A DNA stretch of 64,000 nucleotides from Punica granatum (taxonomy: Eukaryota > Streptophyta > Magnoliopsida > Myrtales > Lythraceae). The stretch spans positions 3,968,001-4,032,000 of the forward strand of contig NC_045129.1 of NCBI RefSeq assembly GCF_007655135.1. Reading direction: 5' to 3'. Both the position numbers and the translations under genes were made by a program. The notes beneath the pieces are model-generated. The model made no database searches, had not been told where the DNA came from, and saw only the letters and a list, made by a program, of their open reading frames with translations. Numbering within the stretch: the stretch's first letter is position 1; each line of letters starts with the position of its first letter. Shown in pieces: positions 1-12,985 of this stretch.

Positions 1-3000
1 GAGAAGCAGATCAACAAGGCAGTGGACGTCCGGAAACTGGACATGAATGACCGGCAGCAGTTCATAGACCGGATCTTCAAGGTGGCCGAGGAAGACAACG
101 AGAGGTTCTTGAGGAAATTCAGGAATAGGATCGACAAGTAAGCTTTACTTAATTATTTTAAATTTACTTGATGAATCATTTGGTTAATTTTTTTACGATC
201 TCATGAAGAATTTCCAGGCCTATACTAGGCGTATAGACATAGCTTGTAATTGAAAATTCTGACACCAAACCGGCGATATATAATTAAAATTTTTGGATTT
301 CGGTTAGATTCTCGAACATGGTAAGGAGTAATTGCTTTGCCAGGAGAGCAAGAACATATTTTCTTGGAGAGTCATCACTTGTTTGGTTTCATAGTAGGAT
401 TTTAAAATTAGATTTTGATTTTGAAAAAGAGTGGTATAAATGGGATCCACCATTTGACTTTGTATGAGATATTTTGTTTTGTTGTGAAAAAAAAAAGTGG
501 TATAAATGGAACTCACTCTTTGACTTTGTATGAGTTATTTTATTTTGTAATAGATAGAGTTAAGTTAGAATTGTAATTCTAAAATAACACTCGCAAATCA
601 AACAGTACATCAATCATTTGTAGATTATAGCAAACAAGACATTGACACCCATCTTAAATTTTTCTAATACTTAATATTACAATGGCCAACATATAATATA
701 TATTTATATATATATAATATTACAACTTGCAATTTTTTATTTCCATGGACACCTCACTTCTATGCATGCATATCCTCATTGCTTGATTACTGGACTTATT
801 AATTGATTATGACCAAGTATTATTTGGTCGATAACCTTATATACAAAACCATAGTTTATTTTATTTTATAATCCAAAATATATATGTTTTATTAAATATC
901 CCGATGAGCAATTCTCTACAAAAGATTTTCTCTTAATATTACAATATGTATATATATATATATATATATATTTATAGGATGACGTGCGTACATGACCTTC
1001 CTTGATGCTTCCTTAACTATATATTTTTCAAAATAAAAGTAAGACTTATTGCATGATAGTCATTTTAAATCTGAAAATGGACTGGTTCATGCATTATGCT
1101 TGTTAACTACCTACTAGTGTATACATAGTTGAACGGCCTTTTTTTTTTTCGGTGCATTAAAAAATAATTCCGATACACTTGTCCTGGTAATCTCTTCGAT
1201 CAAATTAGAAGTGACTACCGCGAACGCGTTACTTTCATTTTGGAGACAAAATCGAGAAATATTCTTTTGCGCCAAAAATTAACGTTAGCCCAAAATTAAA
1301 TGTGAAGATGACTTTGGCAACAAATTAGGTTGACTTTCTTCCCGCCAAAATTAATGCTCTTTCTTTTTTTCTATTTGCCTTTTTTATTTACTGGAATTTG
1401 TTTAAGGTTGGAATTTGAATATAATTTGCAGGGTAGGGATTCAACTTCCGACGGTTGAAGTTAGGTTCGAACACTTGACAATAGAAGCCGACTGCTATGT
1501 AGGCAGCAGAGCGCTCCCAACGCTTTTGAACGCCGCCGAAAACATCGCGGAGTCGGCTCTTGGTCTGGTTGGCATCAGATGGGCCAAGAGGACGAAACTC
1601 ACCATCCTCAAAGATGTCTCTGGCATCGTGAAACCCTCGAGGTAAGATCATTCTTGAACGTTATATTCTATAAAGTATGTTCTGATGTAGAAAACAAGAA
1701 ATGTGCTAAACTAATTTGAACATCGATTTCTTCAACTGTATTATGTATAACAGAATGGCCCTTCTGTTGGGCCCGCCATCCTCAGGGAAGACAAGCCTTC
1801 TGTTGGCTCTAGCAGGGAAGTTGGATCCGACTCTGAATGTGAGAGATTAACTAACCATATATTTTGAGTTTAACTCGAGCCAGAAGTGCGAAGTATATTT
1901 TGATCAAGGTATATACTAATCACAAGTCGCTGTGTATATATGGAATAGGTGCGAGGACAGGTGACCTACAATGGACATAAGTTCAACGAGTTTGTGCCAC
2001 AGAAGACGTCGGCGTACATCAGCCAGAACGATGTTCATGTCGGGGAAATGACGGTGAAGGAGACCTTGGATTTCTCAGCAAGATGCCAAGGCGTTGGAAC
2101 ACGATATGGTATGTAGACCATATGTAAAGCAATCATATGTAATGCATTTACTTCATATTTGGGCTATAGGTATATATTTAGATGCCCTTTATATATATGT
2201 ATACGTATATGTTTTAAAGTTTATTTTTGGTTTTCATGCATGAAGAGCTTCTAACTGAGCTTGCAAGTAGGGAAAAAGATGCTGGGATCTTTCCAGAGCC
2301 TGAAGTTGATCTTTTTATGAAGGTGCAGATTAATTCATTGCTCTATATAATGTATATAAATATATGTATATATTTGTTGTTAATGAAAATCGCTTCCTTT
2401 AATTCGTTAGCTTTATTTCTTTTCAGGCAACAGCAATGAAAGGAGTAGAGAGTAGTCTTATCACTGACTACACATTGAAAGTAAGTGGATATATAGATAT
2501 GTTTCGTGTAGTTTTAAGTAGGGGTGATCGGTTGAGGTACCTTATATTTTTTACGATATCTGGATTTGAATTTTGGAATCGGAACTTATCTGGAATCTGT
2601 ATTATATCACAGGTTCTGAGTACCCAATTGAAACCTGTAAATTTTTTTCTTTCGCTAAATAAAATCAAAAATATCACATATATAATTAGTAATCACGCCA
2701 AATAGAATATCAACAAAATTTAAATTAATTCACAACAACAAAAAAATAATGTCTTATCAATTCAATAACAAAATTAAATATTCATAATACGATATCACAC
2801 AACAAAATGTCTTTATTTTGATTGATTAAAACTTTATTCTTTCCTCTTTATTTTTTTAATAAATAACCGGTTCCGAGTATCTTGTAGACAAGAATCGGTT
2901 TTCACCGATTCCTGATTTTAATACCCGAAAGTTACCACGTTTTCAATACGAACTACCGGGATCCTACCCTAACGGGTAGGTTCCGATCAGTTCTGAATAT

Positions 3001-6000
3001 ATTTGGTACCTATGCACACCCCTAGTTTTAAGGTCTTTGTAAATAGGTTTAAGAAAAGACACCGTCAATCAAATCTGTTAATGATTGTTAATATATTGTT
3101 AGAATTCTAAATTTATTTCTATAATAATTATTTCCGAATTATATTTAGATCAAGAACAAAATTTCGGTTATATATATATATATATCAACATCATATATGA
3201 AAATGTAGGGTCATAAATATATAAAATCCACGAAAGTCTTCCAGGTAAGACTATTGAAAAGGTCGTAACTCTGATGGGGACCTCGTCAAAGTTTCACACT
3301 TACCTACTCCTTGGCCATTTCATGTGTACAAGTCTTTACCTCAAAATGATCGGATGAAATTCTAATGAGGGACCTGACATGGTTTGGTCCCCTTTGCTTA
3401 TTAAAAATTAGTCACAAGTTTGAGCGTGATGGGCGAATACAGTTTATATGTCGAAATGGATGGATTAATTTCTCGATTCAATCCAACTGGTTGCTATTGC
3501 CTTGAGCAATCACGTAGAGACTATGCAGTAATGCAAGATCAAGAGCAATGTAGAGTTCTGATAAAAGAACCTCCCAGTTCCGAACATTATGTTCCAACTT
3601 CCATTTCTTTCTGAGTTTCTTTGTTTTTACATACAATTGATTAATCTGACCATTTTAAGAAACATATGCTAATATGTTAACTTCTTGTTAATGTTCGATA
3701 AACAGATATTAGGGCTCGACATATGTCGGGACACGATTGTCGGGGATGAGATGCAACGTGGGATATCTGGTGGACAGAAAAAAAGAGTCACCACAGGTTC
3801 GTTTCAATTATCTGTTCAATAGGGCTATGTCAATTCGCATGTATCAGTTTCACCTTCGATGTCGTGTTAAAGTTTAATGGTTGCATCTGCAGGAGAGATG
3901 ATTGTTGGGCCGACCAAGACCGTGTTTATGGATGAGATATCGACCGGGCTGGACAGTTCCACAACATTTCAAATAGTGAAGTGCCTGCAGCAGGTCGCAC
4001 AACTTACTGATGCCACCATCCTGATGTCCCTTCTCCAGCCTGCTCCTGAGACATTTGATCTCTTCGATGACATCATCCTTCTTTCCGAAGGCCAGATTGT
4101 CTATCAAGGTCCCCGCGAGCATGTGGTCGAGTTTTTTGAGCGCTGTGGATTCCAGTGCCCGGAGAGGAAGGGAACTGCAGATTTCTTGCAAGAGGTCACG
4201 TCAAAAAAGGACCAGGAGCAGTACTGGGCGGACCGCACCAGGCCCTACAAATACGTTCCAGTTTCCGAGTTTGCAGCCCGTTTCAAGCAGTTCCATGTTG
4301 GCATGAGGCTTGACAATGAGCTATCGATACCATTTGACAAGTCCCGGAGCCACCCTGCTGCCCTGGTCTTCACCAAGCACTCCGTCCCCACGCTCGAGCT
4401 CCTGAAGGCCTCCTTCGACAAGGAGTGGCTGCTGATCAAGAAGAATGCTTTTGTATACATCTTCAAGACTGTCCAGATCATCATTGTGGCCGTCATCGCA
4501 GCTACGGTGTTCATCCGGAGCCACATGCACTCTAGGGACGAAAGTGATGGCAGGCTCTATATCGGGGCCCTGCTCTTCTCGATGGTCATAAACATGTTCA
4601 ATGGATTCGCGGAGCTGTCCATGTCCATAATGAGGCTTCCTGTATTCTACAAGCAGAGGGACCTCCTCTTCCACCCCCCATGGATGTACACCCTCCCAAA
4701 CTTTGTGCTCAGGGTCCCGATTTCAGTCTTGGAGACTGTCGTCTTTATGATCATCACATATTACTCCATCGGGTTCGCCCCCGAGGCCAGCAGGTATGCA
4801 TTAGCTCAGGTAGAACATGATTTTTTTTGGTCGAACAGATAGAACATGATTGCTAAGTTCAAACGTACAGTAAGTAATTTCTCATTTATTTTCTTAAATT
4901 CTTCTTTCAGGTTCTTCAAGCAGATGTTGTTGGTATTTTTGATCCAACAAATGGCAGCAGGGCTTTACAGAGTCATTGCTGGAGTTTGCCGGACGGAGAT
5001 TATTGCCAGCACTGGCGGTGCTCTCATGCTCCTTCTCGTGTTCTTGCTCGGAGGTTTCATCATTCCTAAAAGTAAGGTTCTTTCTCTTATGGAAAATATT
5101 TAAAAGCTTGGATTTCTCTGTCTTCTCATTCTGTTTTTGTTGGAATTTTTTTTCCCCGGAAACCGTAAAATGCAGAAGGCAATGAAACACATTTTTTACG
5201 AGCTTTTCGTGAGACATTTTCCTGTTCTGTAACCTCACGAACATTGTCTAACTTTCTCATTCGAGTTTGAAAGCCACACGAGATTCACATGTTTAAACGC
5301 ACTGGGGCGGACAGGTTCGATCCCAAACTGGTGGGGGTGGGGGTACTGGGCATCACCACTTTCATATGGATTCAATGCCTTCGCCGTCAACGAGATGTTT
5401 GCTCCTCGCTGGATGAATAAAACGGTAAACATTTTTTTTTATTAAATATTTCCCTATGTTTGAGTCCGAATCGGGATGTTGTTACTTGAGTTGAAGATAA
5501 ACTTATTTATCCGAATTCTGAACTGCAGGCTTTCGACGGTGAGACAAAGGTAGGTGAAAAGGTGCTCCAGGATTTCGATGTGCCCCGAGACGAGAACTGG
5601 TACTGGATTGGGGCAGCAGCGCTTTTCGGATTCATAATCCTCTTCAACGTGCTCTTCACCTTCGCTCTTATGTACCTGAACCGTAAGCTTCCATCAGTAG
5701 ATTATGCTGTCACTGATTTCTCAAGCAGATATTCCCAATGATTATTTTCACTAAAACTCGTTGTTTGGTGTGATAGCTTTTGGGAAACCACAAGCGATAG
5801 TATCAGAGGAAGCAGCAAAGGAGAAGGAGGGTGAGCAAGACGAATCATTCTCGGGAGGATATGGGACTAAGAGAGATCCGATGCCTAGACCACTCTCAGC
5901 TGCTGATGGAAACAACACAAGTAAGTAACTCGGCAAATCTCAGAAAAATAAGTTAATGCTACATTGATTTACGATATGGAGTAGAATGATTAGATCCTAA

Positions 6001-8764
6001 TTGTGCACATATATATCTCGTTTCCAGGAGAAATGGAGCTCAGAAGGATGAGCAGCCGAACGAATCCCTATGGTCTGAGTCGAAATGCTGATTCAACTCT
6101 TGAAACAGCAAATGGTGTCGCTCCGAAGAGAGGAATGGTTCTTCCCTTCACTCCATTAGCAATGTCCTTTGATGATGTTAATTACTACGTGGACATGCCC
6201 CCGGTAAGTAAACTCGCGAATCGGATTTATTTTCTCAGACTTATATATGGAGCGAATTCTAGTTTTAGCTGTCAATTCTCAATCCGTGTGGCCTAACACA
6301 GGAGATGAAGGAACAAGGGGTGAATGAAGACAGGCTTCAACTGCTCCGGGAAGTCACAGGTGCCTTCCGTCCTGGAGTCCTGACGGCGCTGATGGGGGTC
6401 AGTGGAGCCGGAAAGACGACCCTCATGGATGTCCTGGCTGGAAGAAAGACGGGAGGTTACATTGAGGGCGATGTCAGGATATCCGGATTTCCCAAGAAGC
6501 AGGAGACCTTCGCTAGGATCTCTGGATACTGTGAGCAGAACGATATCCACTCGCCCCAAGTCACTGTGAGGGAGTCATTGATTTACTCGGCTTTCCTCCG
6601 GTTATCCAAGGAAGTCAGCAAGGAAGAAAAGACGGTGAGATTTTCTCCTGTTATGGTCTCTTATTCCATCCTACAAATCAGAATTGCGTAACTAAGTTGC
6701 CGTCATGTTCTGGTTTTTTGTTAGACTTTTGTGGACCAAGTGATGGACCTCGTGGAGCTGGACAATCTCAAGGATGCCCTGGTCGGACTCCCCGGGGTCA
6801 CAGGTCTATCAACGGAGCAGAGAAAGAGGCTAACAATAGCAGTGGAGCTGGTCGCGAATCCTTCTATCATATTTATGGATGAGCCGACATCAGGACTGGA
6901 TGCGCGTGCTGCTGCCATTGTCATGAGGACCGTGAGGAACACAGTGGACACTGGAAGGACTGTCGTCTGCACGATCCATCAGCCTAGCATTGATATCTTC
7001 GAAGCCTTCGATGAGGTAATACTATAATTAAGTTAATTAATCAGCTCGCTTGTCCGACTAATTATCACATTATCCAATCCCTAACTGAACTATACAAATA
7101 AATTTTTCGTGCCAGTTGCTACTGATGAAGAGAGGAGGACAGTTGATTTACTTTGGACCTCTGGGTACGAACTCTCAAAAGGTCATCGAGTACTTTGAGG
7201 TATGACCTAATTAATGTGCCATTTCCTCTGTTAATTCATACTAAAAGGAGAGAATTGCGAATTGAATTCGAATTTCTTGCACGCACTGAAGGCCATCCCC
7301 GGAGTTCTGAAGATTAAAGATAAGTATAATCCTGCAACGTGGATGCTGGAAGTGAGCTCAGTAGCTGCGGAAGTCCGGCTTGGAATGGACTTCGCCGAGT
7401 ACTACAAGTCTTCATCTTTGTACAAGTAAGATATTACATTCTTGTAGGCCAGTAGACAATGTGATATCGTGAACAAGAAATTCATATGATTCCGTTGTTT
7501 CTCAATGAATATAGGAGAAACAAGGATATGGTTAACGAACTGAGCACGCCGCCTCCCGGAGCAAAGGATCTGTACTTCCCGACGCAGTACTCTCAGTCAT
7601 CGTGGGGACAGTTCAAGTCCTGCCTCTGGAAGCAGTGGTGGACTTATTGGAGGAGCCCGGACTATAACCTCGTGAGATATTTCTTCACATTGGCCACGGC
7701 GCTCATGGTTGGCACGATATTTTGGAAGGTCGGCAACAGAAGGTACTGTTAGAGATAACCATATCATGTTGGTTTCATCAGTCAGATCAAAACAGTTCTG
7801 TAACGAGTTTACCAATTATCAATCCTAGTGCCATTCGTTCTACTAATAATTGTTGCCGATTATGTCCCATCACTCAGGGAAAATCCTGGTGATCTCATGA
7901 TGGTGATCGGAGCTATGTATGCAGCAGTGCTGTTCGTTGGAATCAACAACTGTTCCACTGTGCAGCCTGTGGTAGCTATCGAGAGAACAGTATTTTATCG
8001 AGAGAGAGCCGCCGGAATGTACTCTGCTTTACCATATGCACTTGCTCAGGTAAGAAGAATTCGCGGCTCGGGGAATATGCAGAATCTCTCGATGAATGAA
8101 GTTCGCAACTAATTTGTCTTTCCGGGGGATGCAGGTGATTTGTGAGCTGCCATACGTGTTTGTCCAAACGACATACTACACGCTGATAGTTTATGCGATG
8201 GTGAGCTTCGAATGGGTGGCAAAGAAGTTCTTGTGGTTCTTCTTCATCAGCTTCTTCTCCTTCCTCTACTTCACGTACTACGGCATGATGACCGTCTCCA
8301 TTACCCCGAACCAGCAGGTGGCCGCCATCTTCGCCGCTGCCTTCTACGCCCTCTTCAACCTCTTCTCCGGCTTTTTCATTCCCCGACCGGTATATTGCAA
8401 TCTAATCCTTAACTCTGTTTTCCACTACCGCTGTACCGTCAACTATTAAGCAGTACTAACTGATTGATCAATCGTGTCAATTCTGCAGAAAATCCCGAAA
8501 TGGTGGATATGGTACTACTGGATTTGCCCCGTGGCATGGACAGTGTACGGACTAGTCGCTTCGCAATACGGGGATGTTACCCAGACCATCCAAGTAACCG
8601 GCGCCACGCCCGACCAACTGCCTCTCAATGACTACATAAAGCAACAGTTTGGGTATGATGCAGATTTCATGGCCCCTGTCGCAACCGTCCTGGTAGGCTT
8701 CACGGTCTTCTTCGCGTTCATGTTCGCCTACTGCATCAAGGCTCTCAACTTCCAAATGAGGTAG
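1..8764 (+). CDS. PDR-type ABCG transporter (ABCG29/35/36-like), 5' end missing
   Basis: Full-size pleiotropic-drug-resistance ABC transporter, expected in the plasma membrane as an ATP-driven exporter. Exons: 1-137, 1432-1641, 1754-1838, 1949-2108, 2246-2322, 2427-2480, 3706-3796, 3893-4793, 4911-5071, 5315-5424, 5529-5682, 5777-5920, 6028-6203, 6302-6634, 6725-7015, 7116-7199, 7292-7425, 7515-7742, 7878-8049, 8135-8389, 8489-8764. They total 4233 nt, or 1410 codons plus TAG. Order is NBD1-TMD1-NBD2-TMD2. NBD1 has Walker [10 protein letters not shown], signature ISGGQKKRV and Walker [15 protein letters not shown]2 has [19 protein letters not shown] and [11 protein letters not shown], so all key motifs are intact. 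The protein ends LNFQMR, like ABCG36/PEN3 and its relatives. The linker ([17 protein letters not shown]) suits the ABCG29/35/36 clade, but the substrate (defence metabolites, auxin precursors, monolignols in that clade) cannot be read from sequence. The N-terminal exon(s) lie upstream of base 1. The intron at 2481-3705 carries a transposon. Confidence 0.95.
380..604. mobile_element. MITE-like element in the first visible transporter intron
   Basis: About 225 bp inside the intron 138-1431. It begins tgtttggttt and ends aaatcaaaca, so its ends are inverted. It has an internal gattttgatttt run on the left and attgtaattctaaaat on the right. It contains two copies of a 30-40 bp segment built on gtggtataaatgg (about 431 and 496). 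The same end type and internal motifs recur in the element at 11828-11995, so the two look like one family. I could not fix a target-site duplication, so superfamily and exact ends are uncertain. Confidence 0.45.
944..972. repeat. (TA)n microsatellite in intron
   Basis: Run of alternating ta/at with one early interruption inside the first visible intron of the transporter gene. Confidence 0.85.
2519..3024. mobile_element. Non-autonomous hAT-type transposon in transporter intron
   Basis: A 506-bp insertion in the intron 2481-3705. It starts taggggtgatcgg and ends gcacaccccta, giving terminal inverted repeats taggggtg/caccccta. It is flanked by a perfect 8-bp duplication, gttttaag, at 2511-2518 and 3025-3032. 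Eight-bp duplications with such ends are typical of hAT elements. No transposase frame is visible. The interior carries several ggtacc/gattcc-rich inverted stretches. It does not touch the splice sites. Confidence 0.85.
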
Positions 8765-11571
8765 CCCCATATCGAATCGATTTCCACGGCGATCAATGCG
8801 CTCGAATCTGTGTAAATACACACGATCATCATCGCTAAATGCGCGAAGAGTTATTAAAGATACAATAAGAGTACTATCATGGAGGGAAATTATATACAAA
8901 AGTGTTGTGTTTGCATTATATAGAACATAGATTATTCATTATTGTAAAAACTAAAAAGTAAAGAGAGTAGCTTCATCAGTAAGTAATATCGAGGAACAAC
9001 TTCCATCTTTTGTAAGGTTTAACGGCAAAGATTTATATTTATAATATTATTAGCAATTTCCATTTGATTTTTGCCCCAAAAAAAAACCAAGAAATTATTA
9101 GTGCTGGTTGTTTATCGTCGGCCATGAAAAATGAGGGAGAAAGTCGTTGGAATAGAACAAATGTAACGAAAAAATTAACCAAGAATCAGTGCTTGTAAAT
9201 AAAAATTTCGTACATTTTGTGAATAGTCGATAAAGTCGTGGATTTGAATTTTTTTCTTAGCACGCACAATTTTTGGTGAAATCACTCCGGATGAGCTTTG
9301 TGCGAATTTTAGTGAATCTGTGGACTTACCAAAAAAAAAAAAAGATTCGGTCAGAAAGAAGAGAATAACTTCTCCTTATTGAAAAAAATAAACTGAAAAT
9401 ATATGGAAAATAATGGAAAAATGTCTATCAGATCAGGAGGTTTGAGCTCGGGACATATTTGGGCCTGGGCTCGGAAATTCCGAGGAAGGCCATACGGCTG
9501 AAGCAGACACGTGGAAACAGCAAGGCAATAGCCAAAAGTGGGCCCCCAACAGGATCAAACCTATCGAGTAAGACACTGACACGTCAGCATGCTGCAGAAC
9601 AAAGCCGATAATGACGTCACGCCCGGGGGGCTTCTAAGTTCTAATTGAGGCTTGCTGTCGTGGGCCTCGTGGGATCATCTGGGCGTCGAATGCCATCCTC
9701 CGCGACCTAACCTACCCTGGCGGCTGGACGTTGGCCCTAAGATTTGAATGTCAATAGACCATAGAAAAACCGCCTAATTGGTTGGGGAAATTACTGCAAA
9801 TTAAACTTCGCGAGCTTTAGGATCGATCCAACTAAAATACCGAGGGTCCCTCGTTTACTATGAAAGACTAGTAATTAATTAAAATGCTTATGAGTGAAAA
9901 TATGTGATATTAATTCTTTTTCACATGGCTTTTTATTTGCATTTCATTTCTAAATGACTGATTAATATTCATCTAATATTTGCTCGACTAGTCTGGCCGT
10001 AAGTGAGATTTCAATATAGATATTGATTCGAGTAATTGGAAAAATATTAAGTGAAATTAGTGTATACACTGTGATGTAAGACTTTCCATTTAATGTATGC
10101 ACATTATGCCGTGAAATTCACGACATATATTTCTTATATATTTTTATTGACTGATGATTAAAACTAATACTTGCCAATTTGATGGGTTAGACTATCGCCC
10201 TTGGGAGAAATAAGAGTCCAAGGAAACCGAGTAATTAATGAATGGGAAAGCGTAAGCGTGTGGTGGGCACTATATTTATCGCAACCGTAGGTGGAAAAAG
10301 GTAAAAAGTGGGGCCCATGACGCCATCAAAGTTTGACCTTTTAGCTTGGAAGATGCAGCGAAGCGACGCGGCTTCATTCCTTCCACAGGACGCCATTGGC
10401 CCTTTTATAGGAAATTCATGAAGCTAATGCTAGGCGGATAAAATACTCCTTCAAGATTATCCATTCATTTTAAATGAATAATAATTAATTAAAATATTTA
10501 TAAAAAAATTCGTGAGATATTTGTTAAATTAATTTTTTATTTTTAAATATTTTAATTAAGTGTGACATAATTAAATAATTCAATAATACTAGTTGAATAT
10601 TTACTCATGTTATGTTTTTATATCTTTATCTACTCTCCTATCTATATATCTATATATATATATATATATATATATATAACTCTTTAATCCATTCCTAACG
10701 TGATTTTACATGCAAATTGACACTTGTTCTCCTTTCGATTCCAAGCAAGTTCACCATCCCATTCAGTCAAAAAAATCGACTCAATATATTAAATATAGTA
10801 TGTTTGAGAATAGCAGATACAAATCCATTGTTACTGTTCTTAATGTTTTTCGATTTAGCTTTTTAAGATTGAAAAAGGGCAACGGCGAATCCCAAAATAT
10901 CGTCCCCTATTATAGATCCATCATCGCTGCTTCTGCTAGCTAGTCATGGGTGAGAATGTGCAGGTTGTAAGATCCCGACGTTTTTGAAGAACCAAAGGGC
11001 ATCATATTCAGCGGTCGGAAAATTAGGCTGATGCTTTGAGCAAGTCCTGGGTACAGCCTTAACAATTAATTTCGATCGTACAAATGAAAGCATTGGCAAT
11101 AGGCAGATCCGGAGAGGCATGATTAGGATATAATAATTCTTGCTTTCTAATGAGATTAATTCTATAGCTTGGTGGCAAATAAAGATAGAGGTAGGTGGAC
11201 AATACGACGTTGTTACTTCACCATTTGACCCTACATATATTTCCTGCAAGAGGAAGAAGAAGAAGAAGAAGCATCATTTGGCCTTTGGGCATTGGGAATT
11301 TGGATTTCATTTTCACTTCTAGAAAATGGGTTTCTTCAGAAAATCTCACCAAAGAAAAACAATTTTTTCCAATCCAAACCATATTAGTTGGACCAACTTT
11401 GCCAGTACATTCAAGGGCAAGAACAGGGAGTTGCCGAGCGGACCCTTAAAGCGGGTTTTGGCACAGTAATCGACTGCGCTCCTTCGTGTCTTCGTAAAAA
11501 CTTACTCAAATATTTGGGATGGGATTGTTTGCAAGTTAAAGAGCATATTTATCTATCTATCTATTTAAAAA
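8765..11571. other. Intergenic region downstream of the transporter
   Basis: No gene recognised. Bases 8765 to about 8950 are probably the transporter 3' UTR, with an aatacaataagag-type AT-rich stretch. The interval 9430-9770 is unusually GC-rich for this intergenic DNA and holds ACGTG cores (acacgtgg near 9510, acacgtca near 9577) and a palindromic tgacgtca near 9611. A second mixed-composition patch at 10200-10440 has a W-box-like tttgacc near 10330. A (TA)n run lies at about 10650-10677. Frames around 10710-11250 show no similarity I can recognise. Confidence 0.5.
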
Positions 11572-12985
11572 GTAAAAATTGATCCGTGACTCGGACACTG
11601 AATATCAAGGTACACATCGAAAAAAAAAATTGTCCCTGACAATTGTAGGGCGGATGCTACCCGCGCAGCTTGGCTCTATTTTAGCCTTTCTTTTTCTTTT
11701 TCTTTTTTTAACTTTTCTATCCTATCCTATATGTTTCATTTTCGACGTACATATTATATGGAAGTTGACTGGATCCGGATCAATTCAAGTTCGAGTTGTC
11801 TCAGCCTACGACTCTCATGAACACCCTGTGCGTTTGGAAATAGAATTTGATTTTGATTTTGATTTTGATTCTGGAAAATGACAAATGAGATTGTATTATA
11901 AATTTGACTTGAGAAACGTGTGTTTTTGTTATGTAGTGGGTAGAGTTAAAATCAAAATCATGATTCTAAAATTAAACTCCATTCCCAAACGGAGCAAGTT
12001 CATGGGACTATTATATTCCGGTCACACATTTCTTTATTTCTTCTTTCCGTAAAGAAGGGCATCTGGGCGTCAGTCGAATATTTACATTTTTTTTAGATAG
12101 CAAAAGGTATCTGAAATTCAACCAACTACTTCTTGCAACTCCTATGAACACGGTACAAATTCACAAAATATCTATGTAAAAAATAAAAACTGGTCCATCA
12201 CAATTATAGGGCGAGTGCCGCCCATTTTCATAAGTGCCGCTCAGCTCTATTTTAGCCCCTTCTTTTTTTACTTTTGTATCCTATCCTATATATTTTATTT
12301 TCGGGGGGACATATTATATGGAAGTGGACTAGATCCCGATCAATTCAAGTTCGAGTTGTGTCAACTCACGACTCTCATGAATACCCTACAAGTTCATGGA
12401 ACTATTATATTCCGGTCACACACTTCTTTCTTTTTCTTTCCATAATGAAGGACGTCCACATTTCGACCGACTAGTCCCCGAGATTCTACTTAATCCACTA
12501 CAAGTTCACATGACATATTATATTGCGGCCCCATATAAGTCCAAAGTGCTCGATAAGGAGTATTATTAGTCTTGCATAATTTATGATGTATCTAGCAAGA
12601 CAATTAAAATAGGTCATCTCCCCTATAGGGCGAGGGACATGTCTTTTATGTTTTTTTTTATGTCTCTTTACATTAAAATATTATTTTTTATTTACATGTT
12701 CTATATTTTTTTGGATTTGTACGAAAATCGAATGAATTCCGAATAATTCAGCCGTATTAAGCCTATTCAATGGCAAAACTCTCCCAATCGTTAATTTTCT
12801 TGGCATGCAAGATTCGAATTCACCTCAATTTATTTTACTTTTATCTATTAAGATATTATTATTTTCTATTTGCATTTTCTATTTCTTTATAGGTTTTAGA
12901 GCATGATATCTGGAAGTCCAATGAGTTTCGATTAATCCAGGAAGTTGGGTTGGCCTACCAAGTAGTAGCACTCTCATAATCATGA
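11572..12985 (+). repeat. Block of diverged tandem repeat units
   Basis: At least four head-to-tail, diverged copies of one unit. They begin near 11640, 12185, 12604 and 12840, and a fifth weaker copy lies near 14220-14320. Shared landmarks are tagggcg, tatcctatcctatat, catattatatggaagt, gatcaattcaagttcgagtt and cgactctcatgaa. The first two copies are clearly alignable and the rest are more eroded. Copy 1 is interrupted by the element at 11828-11995. The parent element is not recognised. The spacing and lack of coding frames suggest an old transposon-derived array. Confidence 0.65.
11828..11995. mobile_element. MITE-like insertion with a paralogous empty site
   Basis: About 168 bp, with ends gcgtttggaaat and attcccaaacgg forming imperfect inverted repeats. 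It contains a gattttgattttgatttt run and an atcatgattctaaaat segment. In the neighbouring repeat unit at 12385-12400 the flanking DNA is continuous (ccctacaagttcatgg), giving an uninterrupted reference site. The exact duplication at the junction is unclear because the flank has diverged. Same family as the element at 380-604. Confidence 0.6.

Noticed and set aside
4055..4674. Long open frames on both strands inside the transporter exon 3893-4793
   Set aside because: They are shadows of the true frame, which carries Walker B and the membrane segments.
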